A stretch of DNA of 50,238 nt from Kofleriaceae bacterium (GCA_025357755.1 JANXOP010000178.1:1-50238), one strand, 5' to 3'. Shown: positions 1-8,815, counted from the stretch's first letter. Program-made: numbers and translations. Notes: generated by a model from the letters alone, not told the origin.

Positions 1-156
1 CCCGGCCAGCGCGGTGATCAGCATGTAGGCGCCCATGCCACCGAGGAGGCCGACGCGCACGGCGAGCGAGACGGGAGCGACCACAGCCGAGACTAGCATC
101 GCGACCGCGACGACGAGCCGGAGGAGACGATCGGCGGTTCCAACGTTGTGCTTCAT
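1..156 (-). CDS. DUF2892 (YgaP-like) small membrane protein, partial
   Basis: Reading the minus strand from an ATG at 156 gives 52 codons with no stop before the window edge. The start, MKHNVGTADRLLRLVVAVAM, matches the opening of the DUF2892 family (inner-membrane YgaP-like domain), which begins with a short N-V-G-T-x-D-R-x-x-R motif and then two hydrophobic helices. Both hydrophobic stretches are visible. The molecular function of the family is not settled; it is a membrane domain sometimes fused to rhodanese. The gene is divergent from the lipoprotein gene at 233, with 76 bp between them. No clear Shine-Dalgarno (SD) sequence precedes the ATG. The C-terminus is outside the window. Confidence 0.72.
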   Translation of the reverse strand, partial: MKHNVGTADRLLRLVVAVAMLVSAVVAPVSLAVRVGLLGGMGAYMLITALAG

Positions 157-232
157 ACTCGGAGAAGCCTGGTCGGATCCGAAAGGATTCTTTTTTCGTG
201 CGACCCGAGCCGGTTTCGTCGCTCATGGGTCC

Positions 233-760
233 ATGTACGAGCTCTTCGCGCTGGTTGCAGTCCTCGGCCTCTCCGCATGCGGCGACAAGAAGGAAGCGCC
301 CGCCGCGACCTCTGCCCCGAAGGCCGTCGCGAGCGACGATCCGGTCGCCCAGATGACCGTGGAGCACGCGAAAAAAGATGTCGCCGAGCTCACGACCAAG
401 CTCGCCGCGCACAAGGCGAACCTCTTCGATTGCGCGGCCACCATGTCCTCGGTGGCCGAGGTCCAGAAATACGACGCGGCGACCGCCACGCAGATCAAGA
501 AGCTGTGTACGCACGACATCCAGCTCGACCTGATCCAGCAAGCGGTCGATGCCGCCGAGCCCGCACACAAGGCGAAGCCGGATGCCGTCTCGCTCTCGGA
601 GTGCTCGGTCGACGCCGGACTCTCGGTCGAGGCCATGCAGGAGGCCGGCACGCTCGATGACACGGCCAAGGCGCTCGTCGCGCGGCTCGACAAGGCGTGC
701 CCATTGCTCGCCCAGGTTCGCGCCGATCATGCAGCGAAGGCCGCCAAGGCCACGAAATAG
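233..760 (+). CDS. Small lipoprotein of unknown function
   Basis: Encodes 175 aa starting MYELFALVAVLGLSACGDKK: a short signal peptide with lipobox LSAC (Cys16), so a lipid-anchored envelope protein. An in-frame opening runs upstream to 35, but that extension is Arg/Thr-rich and not signal-like, so the ATG at 233 was chosen. The mature part is Ala/Lys/Asp-rich and probably helical, with four more cysteines and a Lys/Ala-rich C-terminus. I recognise no family. It is followed 35 bp later by another lipoprotein gene on the same strand, so the genes at 233, 796 and 1415 may be co-transcribed. Confidence 0.7.
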   Translation: MYELFALVAVLGLSACGDKKEAPAATSAPKAVASDDPVAQMTVEHAKKDVAELTTKLAAHKANLFDCAATMSSVAEVQKYDAATATQIKKLCTHDIQLDLIQQAVDAAEPAHKAKPDAVSLSECSVDAGLSVEAMQEAGTLDDTAKALVARLDKACPLLAQVRADHAAKAAKATK

Positions 761-795
761 ACCTCGATGGAGCTCCTGCGCGTTGGAGGATGATG

Positions 796-1383
796 ATGAG
801 AATCGCGCTCGTCCTGCTTGCCAGCTGCGTTCACGCACGACCGCCGCTAGCGCCCGCTGGATGGACCACCGTAGCGCGAGCCGCCGAGATCGAGGTTGCG
901 GTCGAGCGTGCGCTCTACGAGCGCCCGGCGTCACCGCACTTCTTCATCCACGTGCGGATCACGAACCATCGCGCCACCGACATCGGCGTCGATCTTCGAA
1001 GGTACTTCGAGGTCTTCTATCCGAACCAGTGGGGGGCCTCGCAGCTCGACCATCGCGACGTGATCGACGAGGAGCGCAAGGTCCTCTCGACGTTCGACGA
1101 TGCCGCGGAGACCCGTAGGTCTCGAGAGCACGGCTTGACCGCGGTCCGACGTGGCGAGTCGGTCGACTACTACAGCGAGTTCAATGCCTCGAACCGTGGC
1201 GAGGTCGATCTGCAGGCCGCGTCGGCAAAGTTCGTGATCGTCGCGATCGATGGGCAGCTCGCGGTCGCCGACGAGGGCCACGCCCAGCGCCTCACCCCGA
1301 ACGATGCAATGCGCGAAGTTCCGGTCCCCGCGCCGGTCGCGTGGAAGACCATCCCGACGGGCGCAAAGATCCTCACCGATTGA
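796..1383 (+). CDS. Lipoprotein of unknown function
   Basis: Encodes 195 aa. Three ATG codons lie in tandem (790, 793, 796). GGAGG at 785-789 is best spaced from the ATG at 796, which gives MRIALVLLASC, a signal peptide with the lipid cysteine at residue 11. The mature domain is a beta-rich single domain (for example FFIHVRITNHRATDIGVDLR), reminiscent of small Ig-like or DUF4352-type folds, but I cannot assign a family. It sits 35 bp after one lipoprotein gene and 31 bp before the RND-like lipoprotein. Confidence 0.7.
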   Translation: MRIALVLLASCVHARPPLAPAGWTTVARAAEIEVAVERALYERPASPHFFIHVRITNHRATDIGVDLRRYFEVFYPNQWGASQLDHRDVIDEERKVLSTFDDAAETRRSREHGLTAVRRGESVDYYSEFNASNRGEVDLQAASAKFVIVAIDGQLAVADEGHAQRLTPNDAMREVPVPAPVAWKTIPTGAKILTD

Positions 1384-1414
1384 CGACCTCTCGGCCGCGT
1401 GGTGTCGTGCGTTG

Positions 1415-2929
1415 GTGCATCGCTGGTTGGTGGCTGTCGCGCTCGCAGCTTGTGATCATCCGTACACGGTAACGGCGCCCCCGCCACCCTCGACGTTTCA
1501 GGTGTGGGTCGATGCACCAGGTTACGGCACGCTCGAGCTCGAGCGTGATGTCGCGATCCCCCTCGAGCGCGCGTTCCCGGGAGCTCGCTCGCTGACCACG
1601 ATGGATCGTGTGATCCTCACCGTCGAAGACAAGGGCGAGCTGCTCGCGGCGCGGCAACGCGCGAGCAAAGCGATCAATGCCGCACAGCTGCCGGATGGCG
1701 TGACCGCGAACCTCGGCCCCGTCACGACGGAGCAGGATCTGATCGTGCGCTACGCGATCCGCAGTCCGCAACGCCCGGTGGTCGAACTGCGCAGCCTCCA
1801 GGACTGGAAGGTGCGACCGCGCTTGCTACAGATTCCGGGCATCGGCGATGTCTCGACCTGCGGAGGTACGGTCGAACAGATCGAGGTCGTCACGGAGGTC
1901 GCGCGGCTGACCGCGCGTGGGCTCTCGTCGAAAGACCTCCGTGAGGCGCTCGCATCCAGCACCGGTGGCTACAAGAGCATCGACGCGATCATCGCCATGC
2001 CCATCCGCGGTGGCAGGATAGGAGACGTCGCGATCGTTCGGCGTGGTGCCGCACGTTCGACCTGCCTGGTGGCGACCGCTCGCGGAGCCGACGTCGTCGA
2101 GGGCCTCGTGTGGCTGCGCACTGGAAGCGATCGCGCAGGCGCGACGACCGGCACGCTCGCCACACTCGCCGCGATCGCGAAGCAGCTAGATGTCACGATC
2201 ACGCCACTCGAGCTGATCCCCGTCCGTGTCGGGTTTACGGAGGGAGAGCCCGATCGGACGCTCGCAGCGGTCTCTCGTACTCTCGGCGACGCGCCCGACG
2301 AGATCGTCGAATACGGTCAGAGCGACGGGGGCTTCGCGACCGCGCTCGCCGACGAATTTCGGCTCGTCGTGCCAGGCGCCGTCCGCGCGGCCCGCATGCA
2401 GCACGCCGCGGAGATTACCGGCACCGTCCTCACGGGCAAGACGACGACGCTCCGGATCGCCGGTCCCGACCTCGATACCCTCGCGAGGCTCGCGAGAACG
2501 GTGCATGGTTGGGCGCGGGTCCCACAGAAGAACCTGCACCCAGCGATCGAGCTCGATCGGTCGCGGGCCGCGAGCCTGGGTATCTCCGCGCGTGATGTCG
2601 CGCTCGCGGTCACGACCTGGCGCGATGGAGAGTCGGTCGCGGTGTTCTACGACCGAGATCGTCGGCTCGACGTCGTGCTGCGCGTCGAGGCGGCCACACT
2701 TGCGGACGTCCCCGTCGCATCTGACAAGGACACCGTCCCGCTCTCGGTCATCGCAACGATTCGAGGCACGCAAATGCCGCGATCGATCAGCCGCGTCGCA
2801 GGATCACGCACGGTCGAGATCGAGGTCGATGGCACCCTCGCGAAGCCACCTGCGCTCTCGCTACCGCCCGGTTACACGATCACGATCGAATCTCAGGGAA
2901 CCGCTTCGGGCTCCGCGTCAGCTCGATAG
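1415..2929 (+). CDS. RND-transporter porter-domain-like lipoprotein without membrane helices
   Basis: Encodes 504 aa from a GTG, the start that directly gives a signal peptide with lipobox LAAC (Cys13). After a short Pro-rich tether the sequence follows the periplasmic porter of heavy-metal/hydrophobe RND pumps (CusA/AcrB type). Seen are LERDVAIPLERAFPGA, ITTEQ-like strands, a QIPGIGDVSTCGG segment, the ARGLSSKDLREAL helix, and GGRIGDVAIVRRGA as in the docking region. A second half (from about residue 250) repeats the pattern, including GISARDVALAV. None of the twelve transmembrane helices or the TM4 proton-relay aspartates is present. Family knowledge says these domains capture substrate in the periplasm. 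That this is a soluble, lipid-tethered derivative is my inference. It cannot pump on its own. The upstream region has no clear SD, so the start is moderately sure. Confidence 0.65.
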   Translation: MHRWLVAVALAACDHPYTVTAPPPPSTFQVWVDAPGYGTLELERDVAIPLERAFPGARSLTTMDRVILTVEDKGELLAARQRASKAINAAQLPDGVTANLGPVTTEQDLIVRYAIRSPQRPVVELRSLQDWKVRPRLLQIPGIGDVSTCGGTVEQIEVVTEVARLTARGLSSKDLREALASSTGGYKSIDAIIAMPIRGGRIGDVAIVRRGAARSTCLVATARGADVVEGLVWLRTGSDRAGATTGTLATLAAIAKQLDVTITPLELIPVRVGFTEGEPDRTLAAVSRTLGDAPDEIVEYGQSDGGFATALADEFRLVVPGAVRAARMQHAAEITGTVLTGKTTTLRIAGPDLDTLARLARTVHGWARVPQKNLHPAIELDRSRAASLGISARDVALAVTTWRDGESVAVFYDRDRRLDVVLRVEAATLADVPVASDKDTVPLSVIATIRGTQMPRSISRVAGSRTVEIEVDGTLAKPPALSLPPGYTITIESQGTASGSASAR

Positions 2930-3645
2930 ATTCCACACATCGGTGAGACGCTCGCGTAGTCAGGGTCGGTAGCGCGAGCCGCACGATCGACTTCACAGGC
3001 CTTCACGCTGACCGAACAGAAAACGAGGCGTTTCTCGTCGAGCACCGAGCTCGCGTTGAAGCAGGAGCCTGCCGAGCGAACGACACACGTGTTCAGGGAA
3101 TCAGGCGCTCTCGCCCGGGCTTCACTGCAGGAGGTCGAATCGACATAGCAGAGACCGACGTCGCTATCCGTCGTACTGATCGCGCAGTAGAGCGGATTCC
3201 CACCGTGAATGACCCTGCGCGAGGGTGGCGGTAGAGGCCGAGCTTCACGCCTCTCTTCACGAGGCTCTTCCTCTCGTGGTGGTGCCCGAGATGGAGGAGC
3301 GTCTTGTGATCTCTCGTCGAAGTCGTTCTGCGCGGCTTCGCACTCGTTCGTCCACCCATGCCCAGCTGCCAGCGACGCAAGATGAAGCACGGTGAAGCCG
3401 ACGCTAAAGATCAGCGCCGCATTGTCGGCGTCAGTCCGCAACGGACTTGCGATCTCGTCGATCGCAGCCGCAGCGTTCACCCCTCCAAAGATGCCATCTA
3501 GGACCTGCAAGCCGCCGCCTGTACTGCACCGGGGAAGCTGACGATTACCGGCGTAGTCACTCGGAAGCCGGTCCTGAAAGACCAGACAGCACCCGCTCGA
3601 CGACACGAACGACATCAATGCCACCGCAGCCCGACACATCCCCAT
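2893..3645 (-). CDS. Cys-rich lipoprotein of unknown function
   Basis: Encodes 250 aa. The N-terminus has a signal peptide ending in lipobox SSGC (Cys19). A hydrophobic stretch near residues 75-95 is followed by a charged, Pro/Arg/Glu-rich linker. The C-terminal 100 residues hold two copies of a module of about 45 residues with regularly spaced cysteines (CAISTTDSDVGLC and CFNASSVLDEKRLVFC). Such modules occur in myxobacterial secreted proteins without a known role. The 3' end overlaps the convergent RND-like gene by 37 bp. Codon use is less GC-biased than in its neighbours. Confidence 0.6.
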   Translation of the reverse strand: MGMCRAAVALMSFVSSSGCCLVFQDRLPSDYAGNRQLPRCSTGGGLQVLDGIFGGVNAAAAIDEIASPLRTDADNAALIFSVGFTVLHLASLAAGHGWTNECEAAQNDFDERSQDAPPSRAPPREEEPREERREARPLPPPSRRVIHGGNPLYCAISTTDSDVGLCYVDSTSCSEARARAPDSLNTCVVRSAGSCFNASSVLDEKRLVFCSVSVKACEVDRAARATDPDYASVSPMCGIYRADAEPEAVP

Positions 3646-3824
3646 CGCTCCCTTATCGCTCGAATCGATCCAGCACGCGAGGCGCGTGGGTTATGCCTCG
3701 GGTCCTAACTCTGACATCGACGTCGTGCGGCCTCGAAAATCCGTCGTGCTCTGTCGTTCGCGACCGCGAGCTCGAAGCGAGAGCGCCGCATTCGCACGTA
3801 CCGCGCGTTGCAAAAGGGTCGCTC

Positions 3825-3974
3825 ATGCGCGCTTCTTGTCTAGCTTTTCTCGTCGCAGCCGGCTGCGGATCCGGCACGCCTTCGCAAGGGTTGGCAGACT
3901 CGGGCACCGATCCACTTCCGGTGTACGCGGGCGAGATCCTGCGCAACGGAAACTTCGAATCTCTCGATGCGTAA
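3825..3974 (+). CDS. Short lipoprotein, probably a truncated gene remnant
   Basis: A 49-residue reading frame starting MRASCLAFLVAAGCGSG with lipobox AAGC, an Asp/Gly tether, and then GEILRNGNFESLDA before a stop. The phrase ILRNGNFES normally opens a carbohydrate-binding or discoidin-like domain of 120-150 residues in secreted proteins. Here the frame ends just as that domain should begin, so this looks like the 5' remnant of a longer lipoprotein gene. A free-standing 49-residue lipoprotein cannot be excluded. The beta-lactamase-like gene starts 12 bp downstream. Confidence 0.4.
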   Translation: MRASCLAFLVAAGCGSGTPSQGLADSGTDPLPVYAGEILRNGNFESLDA

Positions 3975-3986
3975 CTATCGCACCTC

Positions 3987-5096
3987 GTGAGACTCCAAAC
4001 CCAGGTGAAATTGCTCCCGATGCTCGCGCTGGTCGCGGCTTGCACGCACTCGCACGCTCGCATGCCCGTGCGCATGCCCGTGCACACGGCACCGTTCGCG
4101 GCGGCCGTGGATCAACTGCTCGGCGACTATCATGCGCGCGGCGAGTTCGATGGCGTCGTCGCGATCCGCAAGCACGGCACGCTCGTGTATCTCGCGGCCT
4201 TCGGCGCCGCGGATCGCGAAGCGAAGCGCGCACTCACGGTCGGCGACGTGTTCCCGCTCGCATCGCTGACCAAGCAGGTCACCGCGGTGCTCGTGATGCA
4301 AGAAGTCGCCGCGCATCACCTGGCGCTCACCGATCAGGTCCAGCAGTACGTGCCGGAGATCGCTCACCCCATCACGGTCAAGCAGCTCCTCCAGCACACC
4401 TCCGGCATGCCGGATCCAGAAGCGGGCGTTGCCGACACCGCGGTGCCGCCGTTCTATCAGCACCGCGTAGTCGGTGATGCGCTCGCCGAAACCCACCGCT
4501 GCGCACAGGGCACGTTCGATCCACCGGGCTCGTTTCGCTACAACAACTGCGACTACGTCGTGCTCGGCGCGGTGCTCGAGCACGTGACCGGCCGCTCGTT
4601 CACGCAGCTGGTCCAGGAGCGCGTGATCACGAAGCTCGGGCTCGCGAGCTGGGGTGTCGCCGCGCAGCATCCTCCGATCACGATTCGTAGCTATCGCACC
4701 GATGGCTCGCTCTCACCCGATGTGGAGCTCGCGGCGTATGGGCCGGCAGCCGCGATCTATGGCGACGCGACCGATCTTTCGGTGTTCAGCCAGGCGCTGC
4801 TCGATCACACGCTGCTCGATGCCGCCTCGACGACGATCATGACGACCGGTGATCCGCAGCTCGGCATGGAGGCCCTCGGTTCGTGGGGCTACCAGCTCCC
4901 CGTGCCCGATCACGCCAAGCCCGTCACGCTCGTCGAGCGCCAGGGCAATATCTACGGCACGCGCATCCTCGCGCTCGCTTCGCCGTCCGACGAGTTCACG
5001 ATCTCGATCCTCGCCACGACCGAGCGTGCCGACCTGTTCAACCTGTGGACCCGCAAGGGGCTGCCGTTCGAGCTCGTCACCCTCGTCGCGAAATAG
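3987..5096 (+). CDS. Class C beta-lactamase-fold serine hydrolase, lipoprotein
   Basis: Encodes 369 aa from a GTG (a GTG at 4005 is an alternative). The signal peptide has lipobox VAAC (Cys19). The serine beta-lactamase/AmpC-EstB-type fold is shown by S93-x-x-K96 in PLASLTKQ, by Y185-x-N187 in FRYNN, by QLLQHTSGM, and by a C-terminal strand VERQGNIYGT where the KTG/HxG triad normally sits. Such proteins are peptidases, esterases or D-Ala-D-Ala carboxypeptidase relatives acting in the periplasm. The substrate cannot be told from the sequence. The third motif is non-canonical, so resistance to beta-lactams should not be assumed. Confidence 0.85.
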   Translation: MRLQTQVKLLPMLALVAACTHSHARMPVRMPVHTAPFAAAVDQLLGDYHARGEFDGVVAIRKHGTLVYLAAFGAADREAKRALTVGDVFPLASLTKQVTAVLVMQEVAAHHLALTDQVQQYVPEIAHPITVKQLLQHTSGMPDPEAGVADTAVPPFYQHRVVGDALAETHRCAQGTFDPPGSFRYNNCDYVVLGAVLEHVTGRSFTQLVQERVITKLGLASWGVAAQHPPITIRSYRTDGSLSPDVELAAYGPAAAIYGDATDLSVFSQALLDHTLLDAASTTIMTTGDPQLGMEALGSWGYQLPVPDHAKPVTLVERQGNIYGTRILALASPSDEFTISILATTERADLFNLWTRKGLPFELVTLVAK

Positions 5097-5112
5097 CTCG
5101 TATACTGTTGGC

Positions 5113-5817
5113 CTGCGGACAGCGCTCCTAGGTTTGCTCGTCGCGTGTGGTCGCGTGAATTTCGACGTGCCTTCGGGCGATGCCGACGGAAGTGATTTGA
5201 TCACCGACTGCGCGCAGCTCGTGTTGCGCGGCGGAGCGGTGTGCGTCGACGGCGAGCTCCAGCTCACCACCGCCGATGTGAACCTGGAAGGCCTCGCGTG
5301 GCTGCCACGGCCGTATGACCTGACCAGGGTGAACCACGTAGCGCTTCAGGTCCGGGTCCGCATGGTCGGCTTCGACTTCACCGGCGACGGGATGACGGTC
5401 ATCTTCCAGGCCGATCCACGCGGCCTCGAGGCGATCGGCAACACGGGTAGGACGCTTGGCATCGATGGGATCACACCGAGCACCGCGATCGAGCTCGACA
5501 CGTTCATGAACCCCGACGATCCCGACTACAACCACATCGGCCTCGATCTCGACGGCAACGTGATCTCGACGCTGACTGCGGATCCGCCGTTCGAGATGCT
5601 GGTCGCATCCACGTTCAGCGTCTGGATCGATTACACGGCGGCAACCCACCAGCTCTCGGTGTCGCTCGATCCATCGACGACCAAGCCGATCACGCCACTG
5701 CTCACCGCGACCGAAGATCTGGCACGGCTCGGTACGGCGTATCTCGGCGTCACCGGAGCGACCGGGGGCTCGTATCACGCGAACAGCGTCGTCGCGTGGT
5801 CACTCGCGATCGACTAG
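5113..5817 (+). CDS. L-type (legume-like) lectin domain lipoprotein
   Basis: Encodes about 234 aa. The only start that gives a clean signal peptide (LRTALLGLLVACG, lipobox LVAC) is a CTG at 5113; no ATG or GTG lies near it, so the start is uncertain. The mature domain has the L-type lectin signature: a strand with GDGMTVIFQ, then TAIELDTFMNPDDPDYNHIG, which holds the D-T-x-x-N-x-D-x-x-x-N-H Ca/sugar-site pattern, then a late strand LARLGTAYLGVTGATGG that matches the family's closing GFSA-like strand. Inferred role: carbohydrate binding at the cell surface. It lies 16 bp after the serine hydrolase. Confidence 0.75.
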   Translation: MRTALLGLLVACGRVNFDVPSGDADGSDLITDCAQLVLRGGAVCVDGELQLTTADVNLEGLAWLPRPYDLTRVNHVALQVRVRMVGFDFTGDGMTVIFQADPRGLEAIGNTGRTLGIDGITPSTAIELDTFMNPDDPDYNHIGLDLDGNVISTLTADPPFEMLVASTFSVWIDYTAATHQLSVSLDPSTTKPITPLLTATEDLARLGTAYLGVTGATGGSYHANSVVAWSLAID

Positions 5818-5833
5818 CGTGTACGTTCGTGCG

Positions 5834-6871
5834 ATGAGGCTCGCGCTTCTCTTGTCTGTCCTCGCTGCGTGCCACGGCACCGACACCTCGAGCGGCGCGT
5901 GCGCAGGCATCGAGCCGCCGGTCAAGCAGGCTCGAGCGTTGCCAGGCCCGTGGCCGGTCGGCGTCAAGACGATCGAGTACGACGGCACGACGATCGAGGT
6001 CTGGTACCCGGCAAAGCCCGGCTCGGAGACCGGTCATCCGCACGTGCGTTACGATCTGCGCGAGGCGATGCCGCCCGCCGAGGCCGCGAAGATTCCCGAC
6101 GCGGATAACGCGTGGCTCGACTGCGCGTGCACGCGCGACCTGCCGGTCGACGATACCCGTGGTCGCTATCCCGCGATCGTGTTCTTGCACGGCGCTGCCT
6201 CGTTCCGCGCGCAGAGCGCCTTCCTCGCGACGCACTGGGCGAGCCGCGGGTTCGTCGTGCTCGCGCCCGAGATGCCCGGCATCGGCCTCGCAGCGGTGAT
6301 GGGTGGACCGCAGGAATTCCCGCTGATGCTCCCGAGTAAGATCGTGGCGCTGATCGAGCACGCGCCCGTGAAGGATCCACTCGTGTTCCTGCGCGCCCGG
6401 CTCGGCGACCGGCTCGCGATCGTCGGACACTCGTTGGGTGCCTTGCTCGCGAGCTCGGTGCCCGATCAAGCAGCGGTCGCGGTTCGCATCGCGCTCGCAG
6501 GCGCCGCACCGACCAAGGGCAGCGCCGACACGCTGACCATGCTCGGCGATCACGATCACATCGCCGGTGGCAGCGCCGCAACTCCGGCAGGCCGCGTCGT
6601 CGTCGTGCATCGCGCCGGGCACCTCGCGTTCACGGATCTGTGCGGTGTCGGTGCGGACCGCGGCGGCACGGTCGCGATCGCCAAAGCGCACGGCGTCGAG
6701 GTCCCCGAGCTCGTCGTGCAACTCGCGAACGATGGCTGCGGCTCCGACGATGCACCCTTCGCGACGACCGCTCCGATCATCCGCGCGACGACCGCCGCGA
6801 TGCTCGAACAAACCCTGCGCTGCGATCGCAGCGCGGCCGCCGAGTTAGTGACAGGTGCCGCCGCCCAATGA
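5834..6871 (+). CDS. Alpha/beta hydrolase lipoprotein (PAF-acetylhydrolase-like)
   Basis: Encodes 345 aa. The ATG at 5834 starts a signal peptide with lipobox LAAC. An alpha/beta hydrolase core follows: oxyanion-loop FLHG near residue 119, nucleophile elbow G-H-S-L-G with Ser200, an acid candidate in MLGDHDHI, and a late His in HRAGHLAF. The order and the N-terminal VWYPAKPG segment resemble bacterial PAF-acetylhydrolase/cutinase-like dienelactone hydrolases. Esterase activity is likely and the substrate is unknown. The 3' end overlaps the convergent Cys-rich lipoprotein gene by 27 bp. Confidence 0.78.
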   Translation: MRLALLLSVLAACHGTDTSSGACAGIEPPVKQARALPGPWPVGVKTIEYDGTTIEVWYPAKPGSETGHPHVRYDLREAMPPAEAAKIPDADNAWLDCACTRDLPVDDTRGRYPAIVFLHGAASFRAQSAFLATHWASRGFVVLAPEMPGIGLAAVMGGPQEFPLMLPSKIVALIEHAPVKDPLVFLRARLGDRLAIVGHSLGALLASSVPDQAAVAVRIALAGAAPTKGSADTLTMLGDHDHIAGGSAATPAGRVVVVHRAGHLAFTDLCGVGADRGGTVAIAKAHGVEVPELVVQLANDGCGSDDAPFATTAPIIRATTAAMLEQTLRCDRSAAAELVTGAAAQ

Positions 6872-7411
6872 GGCGGTCGTCGAGTCGATGCAGAACGTCA
6901 ACGACGCCGCGCCTGACGCGAACGTGCAGCACGTGTCGTTCGTCGAGTCGGTGCAGTCCGCCGAGGTATGACAGAGCTGGACCTTGCTCGTATCGCTACA
7001 GCTGCTCGCGATGTGCGTCTTGCACGCCGAGGCCGCGGTACACGATGCTCCGACCGACGTGACACCACAGTTCGGCGACGAGCCCTGACCGTTACCGACG
7101 TCGACACCACAGCACACCGGCGTCGCGCCGCTGCACTCCTCGGGACCATCACACACGATGCGGTCGGCCGCCGGGCAGCTCGCCGGCGCGACACACGCGA
7201 ACGTCGTCGCCGCACCCGACGGCATCGCGCAGCAATCGGTATCGGTCGCGCACGCCGCGGCGCCACCGCAGCTGAAGTCGTACGGCGGCGCGTCTACGCG
7301 GTGGCTGTCTGCGACCCGACCGTCCGCGGGCCTGCCCCCACCGCCGTCCGTGGTTCCCGACGACGATCCACCGCAGGCGGCGATTGCGAACAGCACCCAG
7401 ACTTCGCGCAT
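6845..7411 (-). CDS. Cys-rich lipoprotein of unknown function
   Basis: Encodes 188 aa. The ATG at 7411 gives MREVWVLFAIAACGG, a signal peptide with lipobox IAAC. A Gly/Asp-rich tether follows, then 16 or more cysteines in repeated C-x(2-6)-C patterns such as CATDTDCCAMPSG, CCGVDVGNGQG and CHTSADCTDSTNDTCC. This arrangement is typical of myxobacterial disulfide-rich surface lipoproteins with no assigned function. The frame is open far upstream, but that extension is antisense to the VWA gene and was not used. Confidence 0.68.
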   Translation of the reverse strand: MREVWVLFAIAACGGSSSGTTDGGGGRPADGRVADSHRVDAPPYDFSCGGAAACATDTDCCAMPSGAATTFACVAPASCPAADRIVCDGPEECSGATPVCCGVDVGNGQGSSPNCGVTSVGASCTAASACKTHIASSCSDTSKVQLCHTSADCTDSTNDTCCTFASGAASLTFCIDSTTASLGGGTCH

Positions 7412-7585
7412 GGGACGGAACGTAACCGAGGGAAAGACGCGGGCGCGCTGCCGGCTCCTGGCATTCACTGAGAAGCACGCGTTGTATATCCCCACGCGCA
7501 AGTTGCGCATCGCCTTCGTCGTCGACGGTTGAACTTGCAACTCGACGTGGCCTCGCCGTACGTTCCGGTACCGCTGGAGGGCGCG

Positions 7586-8731
7586 ATGGTGAAATTTACT
7601 GCGTTCGCAATTCTCGTCGTGGCCGCGTGTGGACCGAACACGCGCAACGGCAACGGCGACGACGACACCCATGGCGACGCCAACACGAGCACCGTCGATG
7701 CACCGGCGTGCGCGACCTCGATCGTCAAGGCCGACAAGATTCCGCTCGATATCTTCATCATGCTCGATCGATCGAGCTCGATGAGCGACTCGGTCAGTGG
7801 CGGCACGAAGTGGACGACCGTCACCTCGGCGCTCGACACGTTCGTCCAGCAACCCGGCCTCGACGGCATCTCGGTCGGCATCCAGTACTTCGGCGTTCCG
7901 GCCGGCGGCGCGACCTGCTCGGCACTGACCTGCACCGTCGCCGCCGATTGTGGCGCGGCCGCCTGCGGTCCATGCACGTCGGGCGTCTGCCTCGGCTTCT
8001 TCGCGAGCGCCGGTGACTCGTGCACCGCCTCGGACTATGCGACGCCGGCCGTCGAGATCGCACCCCTGCCCGGTGCTGCGGCCGCGCTCGTCGCTTCGAT
8101 CGGCATGCACTCGCCCACCACCGGCACGCCGACGTCGGCCGCCCTGCAAGGCGCGGTCGATCACTCCAAGGCCTGGGCGACCGCGCATCCTGGCGATGCC
8201 GTCGTCGCGGTGCTCGCCACCGATGGCGATCCGAGCGGCTGCGACGAGAGCCTGCCCCACATCGACGCGATCGCGGCGACCGCATTCGCGGGCACGCCTT
8301 CGATCCCGACGTTCGTGATCGGCGTCGGTCCGTCGCTCTCGAGCCTCAACGGCATCGCCGCCGCGGGTGGCACCACGTCGGCGTTTCTCGTCGACACCGG
8401 TGGCAACACCAACCAGCAGTTCCTCGATGCGATGAACGCGATCCGCCACGCGGCGCTCGGCTGCCAGTACCTCGTCCCGACCCCGGTCAGCGGCTCGCCG
8501 AACTTCGACGAGGTCAACGTGGTCTATCAGCCCGGCGGCGGTGGTGCCGCGCAGACCTTCCCGTACGTCATGACGCAGGCGAACTGCCCGGCGAGCGGCG
8601 ACGGCTGGTACTACAACAACCCCGCGAACCCGACGCAGATCATCCTGTGCGGTTCGACGTGCAGTCGGATCGAAGGCGACACGACGGGTGAAGTCGACGT
8701 CACGCTCGGCTGCTCGACCGTGATCCTCTAG
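7586..8731 (+). CDS. VWA (von Willebrand factor A) domain lipoprotein
   Basis: Encodes 381 aa. The ATG at 7586 is preceded by CTGGAGG with a 5-nt gap. The signal peptide ends at Cys15 and an Asp-rich tether follows. A VWA domain starts at about residue 53 with LDIFIMLDRSSSMS; D61-x-S63-x-S65 is the metal-ion-dependent adhesion site, with further MIDAS candidates in TGTPTSAAL and LATDGDP. A disulfide-rich insert of about 50 residues (CSALTCTVAADC to CTSGVC) sits inside the domain. A C-terminal extension of about 100 residues ends in CGSTCSRIEGD. Likely a surface adhesion or scaffold protein binding an unknown partner through a divalent metal. Confidence 0.82.
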   Translation: MVKFTAFAILVVAACGPNTRNGNGDDDTHGDANTSTVDAPACATSIVKADKIPLDIFIMLDRSSSMSDSVSGGTKWTTVTSALDTFVQQPGLDGISVGIQYFGVPAGGATCSALTCTVAADCGAAACGPCTSGVCLGFFASAGDSCTASDYATPAVEIAPLPGAAAALVASIGMHSPTTGTPTSAALQGAVDHSKAWATAHPGDAVVAVLATDGDPSGCDESLPHIDAIAATAFAGTPSIPTFVIGVGPSLSSLNGIAAAGGTTSAFLVDTGGNTNQQFLDAMNAIRHAALGCQYLVPTPVSGSPNFDEVNVVYQPGGGGAAQTFPYVMTQANCPASGDGWYYNNPANPTQIILCGSTCSRIEGDTTGEVDVTLGCSTVIL

Positions 8732-8815
8732 AAGCCGGCTACCGCGGTAGTCACCGCCAACTCCGCCAAACCGCACCGTCGTCAGCTGGCGTGAGGCTTG
8801 CTGCGAGCAACCTTC

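Noticed and set aside
35..232. N-terminal extension of the first lipoprotein
   Set aside because: Arg/Thr-rich and antisense to the DUF2892 gene; the ATG at 233 gives a proper lipoprotein signal.
3987..5096. Calling this gene an antibiotic-resistance beta-lactamase
   Set aside because: The third active-site motif is not KTG, and most proteins of this fold with a lipobox are peptidases or esterases.
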